Translations under genes and position numbers: made by a program | Shown: positions 1 through 8,928 of the stretch, piece after piece | How the letters are laid out: every line of letters begins with the position of its first letter | Numbering within the stretch: position 1 is the first letter of the stretch | Source: Arthrobacter russicus | GTDB lineage: Bacteria; Actinomycetota; Actinomycetes; Actinomycetales; Micrococcaceae | DNA: 64,000 nucleotides | Reading direction: 5' to 3' | Assembly (NCBI RefSeq): GCF_031454135.1 | Contig: NZ_JAVDQF010000001.1 | Location: 2,542,001 to 2,606,000, forward strand | Notes under the pieces: model-generated | The model's input: only the letters and a program-made list of their open reading frames with translations | The model's database searches: none | Told to the model about the DNA's origin: nothing

Positions 1-117
1 TCCCGGCATCGCGATTGGAACACCACCGAATGCCCGGGCAATGCCTTTGCGACGCGCTTCGATCTGCTGCGGCCGGAGGTCAAGCTCCGCATGGCGATGC
101 TGGGCTTGCTGGTCTGA
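1..117 (+). CDS. C-terminal end of a PGRP/amidase-type protein (partial)
   Basis: Only the last 38 codons are in the window, read in the first frame to TGA at 115-117. The residues HRDWNTTECPGNAF match the end of the Amidase_2/PGRP fold, in which H-R-D and x-C-P-G (a zinc-ligand cysteine or its neighbourhood) are conserved. Such proteins bind or cleave the amide between N-acetylmuramic acid and the stem peptide of peptidoglycan. The 5' part is outside the window, so signal peptide, enzyme activity and any partner domains cannot be judged. A hairpin follows 10 nt after the stop. Confidence 0.6.
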   Translation, partial: SRHRDWNTTECPGNAFATRFDLLRPEVKLRMAMLGLLV

Positions 118-126
118 AGCTGCGGA

Positions 127-157
127 CGGGGCGGCCGCACCCGGTGCTGCCGCCCCG
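127..157. terminator. Bidirectional hairpin terminator
   Basis: CGGGGCGGC at 127-135 pairs perfectly with GCCGCCCCG at 149-157 across a 13-nt loop. It lies between two convergent genes, the amidase tail and the X-prolyl hydrolase. There is no clear T-tract on either side. Confidence 0.5.
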
Positions 158-164
158 CTCCCGG

Positions 165-2525
165 TCAGCCGTTGCGCCGGCGCAGACTGCTGCCGAGTAC
201 TGCGAAGCCGCCGCCGAGGACCGCGACTGCGGCCAGGCCCAGCAGGGCCCAGATGCCGGACGGGGTCCCGGTGTCCGGCAGCCGCTGCAGGTTGGAAGCG
301 GCCGGATTCACCACCGTTTCCGCACCGGCTTCAGTGTTTTCGCCGGGTTGCCCGGAATCGACGATGCGCGGATCCGTGACCTTCTCCGGATCCGGTTTGG
401 TCACCGGAGGGGTGACTTCGGTGTTCCCGTCGCCGAAGGCCGCCTTGCCCGCGACTGTGCCGCCGACCAGCGGCAAGCTGAACTGGCTCCGTCCTAGATT
501 GGCCGAAAGCACAGTTCCGGCGGGAGGCAGCACATTGCTTTCGGCGTCCGAAGCGAAGAGCATGATCTCCAGCTGGTTGCCGGCCTTGAACACATAGTCG
601 GTGGAGATGAATGGGATGTCGATTTGGTATTCGGTACCTGGGACTACGGTTTCCGAACTGGTGAGGCTGTTCCGGTTCTGCGGATCAGCCCAGCCTCTGG
701 TCACTACCGTGGCGGTGCCGTCAGGCGCCCGATCCAGGATCTGCAGAGAGATGTTCGCGGCAGGCCTGGAGAAACTCAGGGCCAAATTAGCGTTGGCGAA
801 GCCGCTGAGCCGGACCGCGGATTTCGCCGGTGCCGTCGCGTAGAGCAGACGGTTTTGCGAGTTCGGCGTCGAGGCGAGCGTGCCGGAGGTGATGCTGCCA
901 TCGTCGCTCAACGATTCAATGCCGGGCTTCGGGGCATCTGCGAGTACCAGACCGCCGCTGCCATTTCCGCCGGAAAGTGGCCGGAAGGCCGCGGGCGCAG
1001 AGCCGACGGCGGGCCAGGACGGCTCGTTCTGCCAGCTGCCGTCTTCACGCTGGATCCGAAGATCCGGTGCGTTTTCCACCCCGTTCTGCACGTTGAAAAG
1101 GTATCGGGTGAACCACTTGTTGAGCATATTGGTCCATTCCGAACCGGCCACGGTAGCCGGGTCCACATGGTCTTGCTGGTGCAAGAGCAGCTTGGTGGGG
1201 ACGCCGCGCTCCTTCAAGGCCAGGAACCATTTGGTGGTCTGATCATTGCGGACGTTCCAGTCTTTGAGCCCGGCGCTGATCAAGGTCGGCGTGGTCACCT
1301 TGCCGATATTGGCGAAGAAGTTCCGCTCATTCCAGAAATCGCTGTACTGTCCGGTGGCCCGGTCCTGCTGGTCCAGGAATTCCTGCGAGGTGGCCTGGCA
1401 GCTCTGCTCGTTCGGACGGTTGGTGCTGACCAGTTTGACGTAATTGTCCAGATCTTCGCCGTTGTACCCGGTCGGTTCCACCACGGCTCCGCCGACCCGG
1501 TAGTAATCGTAGAAATTGCTGAGCGGGGACATCGGCACAATGGCGTCCAGGCCTGCTACTCCGGTGGTTGAGGCCAAAATCGCTTGGGAACCCAGGTACG
1601 AAATGCCCCACATGCCGACTTTGCCGCTGGACCAATCAGTAGTCACTGAATTTCCTTGCAGGTCCAGTCCGCTGATCCGGCCGGTGACCCAATCGACGGC
1701 GGCTTTGGTTGATTCTGCTTCTTTCGCATTGAGCATCTGGGTGCAACCGGTGGAACCATTAGTGCCGATCGAGTCGATGGAAACGAAGGCGAAGCCGCGG
1801 TCGGTATAGAACGGGTAGTTCCGGCGGGCTCCGGTATTGAACCAGCCGGAGCTGGGCACCGTGCCGAAGGTCGGCTTGGGGATCGGTTTGCTCGGATCCC
1901 ACAGTTCGCGTTTCATGTCGTGTACCAGGGTGTTGTTAGCCCCGGCGTTGTATGGGCTCATCCGGATCACTGTGGGGACTTTGAGCCCGTTCTGGGTGTC
2001 TTTGGGCCGGTACACCGTGGCGCGCAACCGTTCATTCTGGCCGTCTCCATCGGTGTCCACCGGGGTGGGGATCCACAATTCTTCGGTGATCAGGTCTTTA
2101 CCCTGGTAGACCGGCTGGGCCATGCCATCGGCGAACTCGGGCTGTTGCACCGCAGCGGCCGAGGCGGTGCCGGTCGCCGGAGAGCTGGGAGTCGGCGTCG
2201 CCTCGGCCGGGTCCGGATTCTGGCTCGGCGTACTGCTCGGTTCTCCCGTCGGAGTAGCGCTTGGCGGGGCCGTGGCTTCGGCTGAGCTGCTCGGCGGGGT
2301 GCTACTGGTCGGGGTGCTACTGCTCGACGGCGTGCTGCTCGGAGCGATTTCCGAGGGCGCCGACGGCGAAGCCTGGCTGCTGGACTGCGTGGCATCGGGC
2401 TGGGCGGGTGGGGCATCGGTCATTGCGAAAGCGGTCAGCGGCAGGCCGGTGAAGACCAGGGCGGTCAGCGTGGCGGCGGCCGCGAAACGGCGTCGGAAAT
2501 GGTGGGTGCTTTTCACAGTGGGCAA
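165..2525 (-). CDS. Wall-anchored CocE/NonD-type X-prolyl hydrolase (S15 family)
   Basis: A 786-aa secreted serine hydrolase. Residues 1-35 form an Arg-rich signal peptide. About 36-125 is a Ser/Thr/Pro/Ala-rich linker. The alpha/beta-hydrolase core follows, with nucleophile motif G-I-S-Y-L-G (Ser about 309), an acid in GLKDWN (about 422) and a His in HQQDH (about 449-453), as in Xaa-Pro dipeptidyl-peptidases and CocE. A C-terminal jelly-roll region precedes LPDTG, a hydrophobic stretch and an RRRNG tail, the classic sortase sorting signal. It probably removes X-Pro dipeptides from extracellular peptides, or hydrolyses esters, at the wall. The start used is TTG, 9 nt after GGAGAA; a GTG three codons on (2516) is an alternative. 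Substrate is not determinable here. Confidence 0.85.
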   Translation of the reverse strand: MPTVKSTHHFRRRFAAAATLTALVFTGLPLTAFAMTDAPPAQPDATQSSSQASPSAPSEIAPSSTPSSSSTPTSSTPPSSSAEATAPPSATPTGEPSSTPSQNPDPAEATPTPSSPATGTASAAAVQQPEFADGMAQPVYQGKDLITEELWIPTPVDTDGDGQNERLRATVYRPKDTQNGLKVPTVIRMSPYNAGANNTLVHDMKRELWDPSKPIPKPTFGTVPSSGWFNTGARRNYPFYTDRGFAFVSIDSIGTNGSTGCTQMLNAKEAESTKAAVDWVTGRISGLDLQGNSVTTDWSSGKVGMWGISYLGSQAILASTTGVAGLDAIVPMSPLSNFYDYYRVGGAVVEPTGYNGEDLDNYVKLVSTNRPNEQSCQATSQEFLDQQDRATGQYSDFWNERNFFANIGKVTTPTLISAGLKDWNVRNDQTTKWFLALKERGVPTKLLLHQQDHVDPATVAGSEWTNMLNKWFTRYLFNVQNGVENAPDLRIQREDGSWQNEPSWPAVGSAPAAFRPLSGGNGSGGLVLADAPKPGIESLSDDGSITSGTLASTPNSQNRLLYATAPAKSAVRLSGFANANLALSFSRPAANISLQILDRAPDGTATVVTRGWADPQNRNSLTSSETVVPGTEYQIDIPFISTDYVFKAGNQLEIMLFASDAESNVLPPAGTVLSANLGRSQFSLPLVGGTVAGKAAFGDGNTEVTPPVTKPDPEKVTDPRIVDSGQPGENTEAGAETVVNPAASNLQRLPDTGTPSGIWALLGLAAVAVLGGGFAVLGSSLRRRNG

Positions 2526-2678
2526 CGTCGCTCATTCTCCGAATCGGGGTTGAAATCCATATCGCCCACAAGATTAGCAAGCTATTCTGTGGTATCGAGG
2601 AAAACCTCGGAATACGCCGCGGAGAATCTAAATCTGATTTAGCGATTGGTTGGACCGGATGATTTTTTCGCGGAAAGC

Positions 2679-2945
2679 TCAGGCGGGGACGTAGTGCACC
2701 GAGGCGCCGTGGCTGCAGCGCTGGCAACGGTGGCGACGGCCGCGGATGACCGCTTCGCTGATGCCCAGGCTGTAGACACCGCCAACGATCCGCACTGCGA
2801 GCATCGTCCAACGGACCCAAGGGACCCAGTTGCAGGTTTTGCAGTTGACGCACTGGGTGACCCGGCGCATCTGCGGTGCCGGAAGCACCGGCGGCGGAAC
2901 CTGTTGCGGGGTCGCGGCAGGCGGAAGGTTCGGATTTTCGCTCAT
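2679..2945 (-). CDS. Small zinc-ribbon-like membrane-associated protein
   Basis: An 88-aa protein of unknown function. A Pro-rich N-terminus (about residues 6-25) is followed by Cys32, Cys35 and Cys38, a hydrophobic stretch at about 41-63 that could be one membrane segment or a hairpin, and a second Cys pair (74 and 77) in CQRC. The two knuckles flanking the hydrophobic part suggest a metal-binding ribbon near a membrane. It starts with ATG at 2945 and is transcribed alone between the hydrolase and the tRNA gene. No named family was recognised. Confidence 0.6.
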   Translation of the reverse strand: MSENPNLPPAATPQQVPPPVLPAPQMRRVTQCVNCKTCNWVPWVRWTMLAVRIVGGVYSLGISEAVIRGRRHRCQRCSHGASVHYVPA

Positions 2946-3088
2946 GGGGCCATCGCTTGGTCGAGGTGCTTGTTCCGGTCAGTTTTACAGTGGGGGGTGC
3001 GGATGCAGCCCAACTTCCAAGCGGCAGAGTTGAGCCACAGTGTTTCTGCCCCGTTTTCGGGCGGCAAAGCTGGGCCGTAAACGGGAAA

Positions 3089-3121
3089 AAGGTGGAGGGA
3101 CGCTTTGCGTCCCTCCACCTT
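3089..3121 (-). terminator. Rho-independent terminator of tRNA-Pro
   Basis: A perfect inverted repeat with 15-bp arms (3089-3103 and 3107-3121) and a 3-nt loop. On the minus strand it is followed by a T-run and lies 2 nt beyond the tRNA CCA end, so it terminates the tRNA transcript. Confidence 0.9.
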
Positions 3122-3123
3122 GC

Positions 3124-3200
3124 TGGTCGGGGTGACAGGATTTGAACCTGCGGCCTCGTCGTCCCGAACGACGCGCGCTACCAAGCTGCGCCACACCCCG
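3124..3200 (-). tRNA. tRNA-Pro (anticodon CGG)
   Basis: The minus strand folds as a 77-nt cloverleaf including an encoded CCA. The acceptor stem is CGGGGTG/CACCCCG with discriminator A. The anticodon stem CGTCG/CGACG encloses loop TTCGGGA, giving anticodon CGG, which reads CCG proline codons. The T-arm has the usual GGTTCAAATCC core. Confidence 0.95.
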
Positions 3201-3237
3201 ATGCTTCCCGGCTGGTAACCCGCAAAGCAACCTCTCA

Positions 3238-3267
3238 AGGATAGCCGACGATGGCCGTCCAGCCCAA
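3238..3267 (-). promoter_or_regulatory. Promoter of tRNA-Pro
   Basis: On the minus strand TTGGGC (3262-3267) and TATCCT (3238-3243) are separated by 18 nt. This places transcription start about 30 nt before the mature tRNA 5' end. It is a housekeeping-sigma-like match found by eye. Confidence 0.5.
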
Positions 3268-3407
3268 ACCGGTCCACTGCATCTGGGGGAACCCGGGGAT
3301 CGGGTCAGGGAAAACCACAGATGGGGGTTGCCCTGAGCGAGCCGGCCTGGCAGGGTGGCAGCACTCGTCACCTTTTTCAAACAAGCTATTCAGGCTCCTG
3401 AAAGGCA

Positions 3408-4943
3408 GTGAAAAGTATGCGTGTGCACAGACGACGAAGCAAAGGCATGGTTGCCGCAGTGGTTGCGACATCGGTGGTATTGGTGTCATTGGGTGCGGTG
3501 ACGCCGGCAACAGCGGCATCGCAAAAAACCCTCCCGGAGCAGTTGACCGCCAAAGTGACCACCGACGGGGTCTACCGGCATTTGCGGGCCTTCCAAAGGA
3601 TTGCCGACACCAATGGCGGCAATCGGGCCGCCGGGACGTCCGGTTACCAGAAGAGCGTCGACTATGTGGTCAATGCACTGACCCGAGCCGGGTTCAATGT
3701 CTCCACCCCGGAATTCAGCTATTCGAGCACGACCGTCAAAACGGCCCAGGCTACGTTCGACGGAACGGTTTACCCGGTGGGTGTTCTGACCGGATCCGGG
3801 AACTCCGCACCGGGTGGCACTCAGGCGAAACTCAGTATTGCCGCCGCCAACGGCTGTGCGGCCCAGGACTACCCGGCATCGGTGCAGAACTCGATCGTGC
3901 TGATCCAGCGGGGTGCATGCAATTTCTCGCAGAAACGGGACCTGGCCACAGCGGCCGGGGCCGTGGGCGCGGTGATCTACAACAATGTGCCGGGTTCGTT
4001 CAGCGGTACCTTGGGCAGCGCGCAAGTTTCCGGAATCCCGGTGGCAGCGATTTCGCAGGCCGAAGGGGAGGCTGCGTCGGCCAAGCCGGGGAGCCAGGTT
4101 TCCTTGGATATCCAGATTGAGGAAAAGCAGGTCGTCACGCAGAACGTGATCGCGGAGACCCGCACCGGGCGGGTGGACAACGTGGTGATGGCGGGGGCGC
4201 ACTTGGACGGTGTGCCGGCCGGGCCCGGGATGAACGACAATGGCAGCGGCTCCGCAGCGCTGCTGGAAACGGCCTTGCAATTGGGCGGCAGCCCGAAGAC
4301 CGAAAATGCGGTGCGCTTCGCCTGGTGGGGCGCCGAGGAACTCGGCTTGCTGGGGTCCTTCGATTACGTCGGGAACCTGACTTTCGAACAACAGTTGGAC
4401 ATCGCGCTGTACATGAACTTCGACATGATCGGGTCGCCCAACGCCGGATATTTCGTCAACGGCGACAACCCGGACCCGAATGCCCAGGAACCGCTGGGCT
4501 CGAAGAGCATCGCGAAAGTCTTCGCCGATTACATGCAGAGCGCCAAGGGCGTGGTGCCGGAAAAGGGCCCACTGGGCGGTGGCACGGACCACGTGCCGTT
4601 TGCCCGGGCGGGCATTGCCTCGGCCGGGCTGTTCACCGGGGTGAACAACCTGATGAGCGAGGAGCAGGCGAAGAAGTGGGGTGGCCAGGCGAATCAGCCC
4701 TATGACCCCAACTACCATCAGCGCGGTGACAATCTGAACAACATCAACCGCACGGCGATCGGAGTGAATTCTTCGACGATGGCCTGGGGCGTCGGCACGT
4801 TCGCGATGGATACTGCCGAAGTCAACGGGATTCCGCCGCGGGAACAGCGTGCCAATGCGCAGCGTTCGCTGATGCGGTCGCCTGGCGGGGCCGAGGCCTT
4901 TCCGGTGAACGATCCCAGCCGGGGCAGGACACCGGTTTCCTGA
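3408..4943 (+). CDS. Secreted M28 family aminopeptidase with PA domain
   Basis: A 511-aa secreted zinc aminopeptidase. Residues 1-36 are a signal peptide with a VTPATA-A type cleavage site. A protease-associated (PA) domain spans about 120-215, with the typical RGACNFSQK segment. The M28 catalytic domain (about 235-440) shows the di-zinc ligands in order: AHLDG, GMNDNGSG, WGAEELG, NFDMIGS and GTDHVPF. It probably releases N-terminal amino acids from extracellular peptides, complementing the nearby X-prolyl hydrolase. Start is GTG at 3408; ATG at 3417 is better spaced from the GAAAGG at about 3400 and may be the true start. No wall-anchor motif is present. Confidence 0.9.
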   Translation: MKSMRVHRRRSKGMVAAVVATSVVLVSLGAVTPATAASQKTLPEQLTAKVTTDGVYRHLRAFQRIADTNGGNRAAGTSGYQKSVDYVVNALTRAGFNVSTPEFSYSSTTVKTAQATFDGTVYPVGVLTGSGNSAPGGTQAKLSIAAANGCAAQDYPASVQNSIVLIQRGACNFSQKRDLATAAGAVGAVIYNNVPGSFSGTLGSAQVSGIPVAAISQAEGEAASAKPGSQVSLDIQIEEKQVVTQNVIAETRTGRVDNVVMAGAHLDGVPAGPGMNDNGSGSAALLETALQLGGSPKTENAVRFAWWGAEELGLLGSFDYVGNLTFEQQLDIALYMNFDMIGSPNAGYFVNGDNPDPNAQEPLGSKSIAKVFADYMQSAKGVVPEKGPLGGGTDHVPFARAGIASAGLFTGVNNLMSEEQAKKWGGQANQPYDPNYHQRGDNLNNINRTAIGVNSSTMAWGVGTFAMDTAEVNGIPPREQRANAQRSLMRSPGGAEAFPVNDPSRGRTPVS

Positions 4944-4971
4944 TCAGCCCAAGCGCTGAAGCATGCGGCCC

Positions 4972-5005
4972 GAGCCGCTGCGGCGTTCATCCGCCGCAGC
5001 GGCTC
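4972..5005. terminator. Bidirectional hairpin terminator
   Basis: Perfect 14-bp arms (4972-4985 and 4992-5005) with a 6-nt loop lie between the convergent M28 peptidase and ABC exporter genes. Confidence 0.75.
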
Positions 5006-5009
5006 CGGG

Positions 5010-6827
5010 TCAGACCAGCGAGTCCTGCCAGGCGCCGTGCAGAGTGGCGAAGCGGCCGCCACCGGCAATCAGATCGGCCGGAGATCCGTCCTCGACGATC
5101 TCGCCGTCGTGCACCACCAGCACCCGGTCGGCGATCTCCACGGTGGAGAGCCGGTGCGCGATGATGATCGCGGTCCGCGAGGATCCGGTGACCGATCCGA
5201 GCAGCTTCTTCAGGCCCTGCTGCACGATCCGTTCCGAGGGGATGTCCAGCGAGGCGGTGGCTTCGTCGAGGATCAGCACGGCCGGCGCGGCGAGGAACGC
5301 CCGGGCAAAGGAGAGCAGTTGCCGTTGCCCGGCGGAGACCCGGCCGCCGCGTTTGTTCACATCCGTGTCATAGCCCTCCGGCAACGCCATGATGAAATCG
5401 TGCGCGCCGACGGCCTTCGCTGCGGCTTCGATCTCTTCGCGGCTCGCCGAGGGTTTACCCAAGGCGATGTTCTCCGCGACCGATCCGCTGAACAGGAAGG
5501 CTTCCTGGGTCACCATCACGATCGCCCGGCGTAGATCTTCCGAGCTGAGCCGGTCCAGCGGCACGCCGTCCAGCCTCAACGAGCCTTTGGAAACGTCATA
5601 GAACCGGGCCACGAGTTTGGCCAAGGTGGATTTTCCGGCCCCGGTCTGCCCGACGACGGCGACGGTTTGGCCGGCCGGAATGGTCAAGTCCAAGTGCGGC
5701 ATGACCAGCGGTCCGTCGCCGTACCGGAATTCGACGCCGTCGAACACCAATTCGCCGCGCGGCTCAGACAAGGCGATCGGGTGTTTCGGCGGGCGTACCG
5801 TGGGTACTTCTTCGAGCAACCCGGAGACCTTTTCCAATGCGGCCTGCGCGGATTGGAACGAGGTGTAGAACATCGCCATCTGGTCCACCGGGGAGAAGAA
5901 CCGCTTGGTGGCCAGGATCAAGGCGAGCAGAGCACCCACTTCTAGGCCGCCGGAAAGCACCCGGAAGCCACCCAGCAGGAGCACCACGGCCACGGCGACA
6001 TTGCCGATCAGGATCAGCCCGGGCTGGAAGATGCCGTTCAGGTTGATCGAGGTCACGGTGACCTTGCGGTAGTCCTCGGAGAGCTCGGTGTACTTGGCAT
6101 TGTTCGCGCGTTCGCGGCGGAAGGCTTTGACCGCGCGGATGCCGGTCATGGTCTCCACGAAGTTCACGATCAGCTTCGCGGAGACCACCCGGGACGCCCG
6201 GAAAGCCACTTGCGAGCGCTTCTGATACCAGCGGGAGAGGAAGAACATCGGAATCGCGGCAAGCAGAATCACGATCCCGGTCGGCCAATCCAGGGTGAAA
6301 ATGCTGATCGCGGTGAACACCATGAAGATCACCCCGGAGGCCAATGAGGCGACGCCGGAGTCCAGCAATTCGCGCAAGGCTTCCAAATCGGAAGTCTGCC
6401 GGGAGATGATCCGCCCGGAGGTGTACTTTTCATGGAATTCCAGGCTCAACCGCTGGGTGTGCTGGAAGACCCGGCGGCGCAGGTCCAGCAGCATCGCCTG
6501 GCTCAACTGCGCCGTCGTGGTGACGTATCCGGCGGTCATCCAGGCGGTCAGGGCCGCGGCCAACACGTAGCCGCCGCCGGTGATCAGGATCTGTGCCGGA
6601 TTTCCCTGCTGCAGGGCCGGCAGCGCGTGGTCGATGCCGAAGGCGATCAGCAACGGCCCGAGCACCCGGGTGGCTTGGGAGAACACCACGAGGATGACGG
6701 TCAGGATGAATTTGCCGCGCACCGGTCGGATCAGCGAACCCAACAGGCGCAGCGAGCGGGCGCGCACTGCCTTGGAGTCGGCGCGGTTGAGGCTGACCCG
6801 GTCTTCGTCTGCGGTTCCGATGCTCAT
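5010..6827 (-). CDS. ABC exporter half-transporter, catalytically competent subunit
   Basis: A 605-aa type IV ABC half-exporter with six predicted membrane helices (about residues 30-330) followed by an ATPase domain. Walker A is GQTGAGKST, Walker B is [12 protein letters not shown] with the catalytic Glu present, and the switch is AHRLSTV. The signature reads VSAGQRQ instead of LSGGQ. Its ATG overlaps the stop of the upstream half-exporter gene by 4 nt (ATGA), so the two are co-translated and should form a heterodimer of the Rv1272c/Rv1273c or TmrAB kind. The substrate (lipid or drug) cannot be read from sequence. Confidence 0.9.
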   Translation of the reverse strand: MSIGTADEDRVSLNRADSKAVRARSLRLLGSLIRPVRGKFILTVILVVFSQATRVLGPLLIAFGIDHALPALQQGNPAQILITGGGYVLAAALTAWMTAGYVTTTAQLSQAMLLDLRRRVFQHTQRLSLEFHEKYTSGRIISRQTSDLEALRELLDSGVASLASGVIFMVFTAISIFTLDWPTGIVILLAAIPMFFLSRWYQKRSQVAFRASRVVSAKLIVNFVETMTGIRAVKAFRRERANNAKYTELSEDYRKVTVTSINLNGIFQPGLILIGNVAVAVVLLLGGFRVLSGGLEVGALLALILATKRFFSPVDQMAMFYTSFQSAQAALEKVSGLLEEVPTVRPPKHPIALSEPRGELVFDGVEFRYGDGPLVMPHLDLTIPAGQTVAVVGQTGAGKSTLAKLVARFYDVSKGSLRLDGVPLDRLSSEDLRRAIVMVTQEAFLFSGSVAENIALGKPSASREEIEAAAKAVGAHDFIMALPEGYDTDVNKRGGRVSAGQRQLLSFARAFLAAPAVLILDEATASLDIPSERIVQQGLKKLLGSVTGSSRTAIIIAHRLSTVEIADRVLVVHDGEIVEDGSPADLIAGGGRFATLHGAWQDSLV

Positions 6828-8668
6828 CGGCCGGCTCCTTCCAGGTCGCCTTCGAGGTCTTCGAGGTCGCTGTCCAGGTCCTTCGGTTCCTCGCTCAGGC
6901 TGGCCAGTACGTAGCGATAATGCGGATTGCCGGCCAGCAGCTCGGCATGCGTGCCGACGGCGGTGACCCGGCCGTCTTCCATCAGGGCGACGCGATCGGC
7001 CAGGGCCACGGTGGAGGGGCGGTGCGCCACGATCAGCGTGGTGGTTTCGGTGAGCACCTGGCGCAACCTGGCTTCGACCAATTCCTCGGTGTTGACATCG
7101 AGGGCGGACAACGGATCGTCCAGCACCAGCACCGCGGGCTTGGCTGCGATCGCCCGGGCCAGCGCAATCCGCTGCCGCTGGCCGCCGGAGAGGCTCAGCC
7201 CTTCTTCGCCGATCAGGGTGTCCACGCCGTCGGGCAGGGCGTAGGCGAATTGGGCTTGGGCGATTTCCAGGGCCTGGTGCAACAGCTCATCGGCAGGGTC
7301 GCCGTCGAGCCCCAACAGCACATTGTCGCGGACTGAGGAGGAGAACAGGATGGTGTCTTCGAAAGCGACCGAGACCAGGGTGCGCAGTTCGTCGAGGGTG
7401 AAGTCCCGGATGTCGGTGCCGTCGATCCGGATGGCCCCTGCGGTGACTTCGTAGAGCCGGGGGACCAGTTGCAGCAAGGTGCTTTTGCCGCAGCCGGTGA
7501 CGCCGACCAAAGCCATCGTTTCACCGGCCTGGATGTTCAGGTTCAGCCCGGCCAGGACGTCGCTGGACGAGTCCGCGTAGCGGAACGCGACGCCGTCGAA
7601 TTCGACGGAGCCGCGCACGGTGCCCAGGGTCTTCGGCTGCTCCGCGTCGACGATCGTGTTCTCGGTGTCCATCACCTCGAAATGCCGGTCGATCGCGGTT
7701 TTGGCGCTGAGCGACATGGCGACCAGCGGGCCGATGAACTCCACCGGACCGGCGACCACCGCAGCGGTCGCGAAGAAGGCGACCAGGGCGCCGACGGTGA
7801 GTTGCCCGGTGGATACGAGCAGCACGCCGAGGGTGAGCGCGGTGCCCAAGGCGAGCTCCGGCAACAAGGTGACGATCATCGAGAAGCGCGCCAAAGACTT
7901 GGCCTTGGAGATCTCGGTGGCCTGCAACTCTTCGGCCTGGCCGCTGAAACTGGCCAGCGCCTCGCGGCTGCGGCCGAAGGCTTTCAGGACCCGGATGCCG
8001 TGCACCGACTCTTCGACCGCGGTGGCCAAGTCGCCGGCTTGGTCTTGGCTTTTCCGGCTGACCTCGCGGTAGTAGCGGCTGAACCGGTAGCCGCTGATGA
8101 TGATCGGGATCGCTGCGGCCACGAAGACCAGGCCCAGCGCCCAGCTGAGCGTGAACATCAGGAAGGTGCCCAAGACCACGGTGATCGAATCCACGACCAG
8201 GATGATCGAGCCGAAAGCCATCCAGCGGCGGACCAGATTCAGGTCGCTCATGGCGCGGCTGAGCAGCTGCCCGGAACCCCAGCGGTCGTGGAAGGCGACG
8301 GTGAGGTTCTGCAGGTGGTTGAAGAATGTGGTGCGCATTTTCGCTTCCACCATGGTGGAAGGCGCGATCACCAGAAACCGGCGCAACGCGACGAAGAGCG
8401 CTTCCAGGGCGCCCAGGACCAGTACGACGCCGGCCGCGATCCAGACGCTGGTGGTCTCGCCGCCTTGATGCAGGGCCGAGTTGATCAGGACTTGATAGAC
8501 CTGGGGGACGAGCAGTGCCACGACGCTGGCAGCGAGTGCGCTGAGCAGCCCCAGCACGAGGCGCGGCAAGATCGGTTTGAGGAAGGGGAATAGGCGACTG
8601 AGGGAGTGCAGGAAGGAGTTCTGTTTCAGTTTCGTATCTGTCATGCCAGCTTCTTTAGACCCGTGCAA
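6824..8668 (-). CDS. ABC exporter half-transporter, degenerate-site subunit
   Basis: A 614-aa partner of the downstream half-exporter. Six membrane helices occupy about residues 35-320. In the ATPase domain, Walker A is GVTGCGKST and the signature is a canonical LSGGQRQ. Walker B is [12 protein letters not shown], with Asp where catalytic Glu is usual, and the switch is AHRPST. This is the pattern of the non-hydrolysing nucleotide site in heterodimeric exporters: this Walker A/B pairs with the altered VSAGQ of the partner. The first gene of a two-gene operon; it ends in an acidic tail ([14 protein letters not shown]). Start is ATG at 8668; ATG codons eight residues on are also possible. Confidence 0.9.
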   Translation of the reverse strand: MHGSKEAGMTDTKLKQNSFLHSLSRLFPFLKPILPRLVLGLLSALAASVVALLVPQVYQVLINSALHQGGETTSVWIAAGVVLVLGALEALFVALRRFLVIAPSTMVEAKMRTTFFNHLQNLTVAFHDRWGSGQLLSRAMSDLNLVRRWMAFGSIILVVDSITVVLGTFLMFTLSWALGLVFVAAAIPIIISGYRFSRYYREVSRKSQDQAGDLATAVEESVHGIRVLKAFGRSREALASFSGQAEELQATEISKAKSLARFSMIVTLLPELALGTALTLGVLLVSTGQLTVGALVAFFATAAVVAGPVEFIGPLVAMSLSAKTAIDRHFEVMDTENTIVDAEQPKTLGTVRGSVEFDGVAFRYADSSSDVLAGLNLNIQAGETMALVGVTGCGKSTLLQLVPRLYEVTAGAIRIDGTDIRDFTLDELRTLVSVAFEDTILFSSSVRDNVLLGLDGDPADELLHQALEIAQAQFAYALPDGVDTLIGEEGLSLSGGQRQRIALARAIAAKPAVLVLDDPLSALDVNTEELVEARLRQVLTETTTLIVAHRPSTVALADRVALMEDGRVTAVGTHAELLAGNPHYRYVLASLSEEPKDLDSDLEDLEGDLEGAGR

Positions 8669-8838
8669 TTTAGTTGACCAGAGTAAATAGCCTAGTACTT
8701 TTTGTGGCTCAGGTCACCATGGTTTGGGACGCGTTGTGGCGGTTTTCCGGCATATTGTCCGGGCCGCTGGGTGCCTGTTGCCCCGGGGGTCTCAGAAGTG
8801 GCCGTGGACGATGGGGCAACGCGGCTGGGCTCGTGCAA

Positions 8839-8915
8839 GCAGAGTCCGCGAAAGTTCTGGATCCGCGGACAATTGGCCGGATTTGCCCCGATTTGGCTCG
8901 ATCCGCGGACTCTGC
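8839..8915. repeat. Intergenic inverted repeat with internal direct repeat
   Basis: GCAGAGTCCGCG (8839-8850) and CGCGGACTCTGC (8904-8915) are perfect 12-bp arms around a 53-nt loop. ATCCGCGGAC occurs twice, at 8861-8870 and 8901-8910. It sits just downstream of the 395-aa membrane protein gene (minus strand) and may act as its terminator. The rest of the 8669-8928 spacer holds no gene that I can support. Confidence 0.55.
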
Positions 8916-8928
8916 TTCGGCGGCTTGT

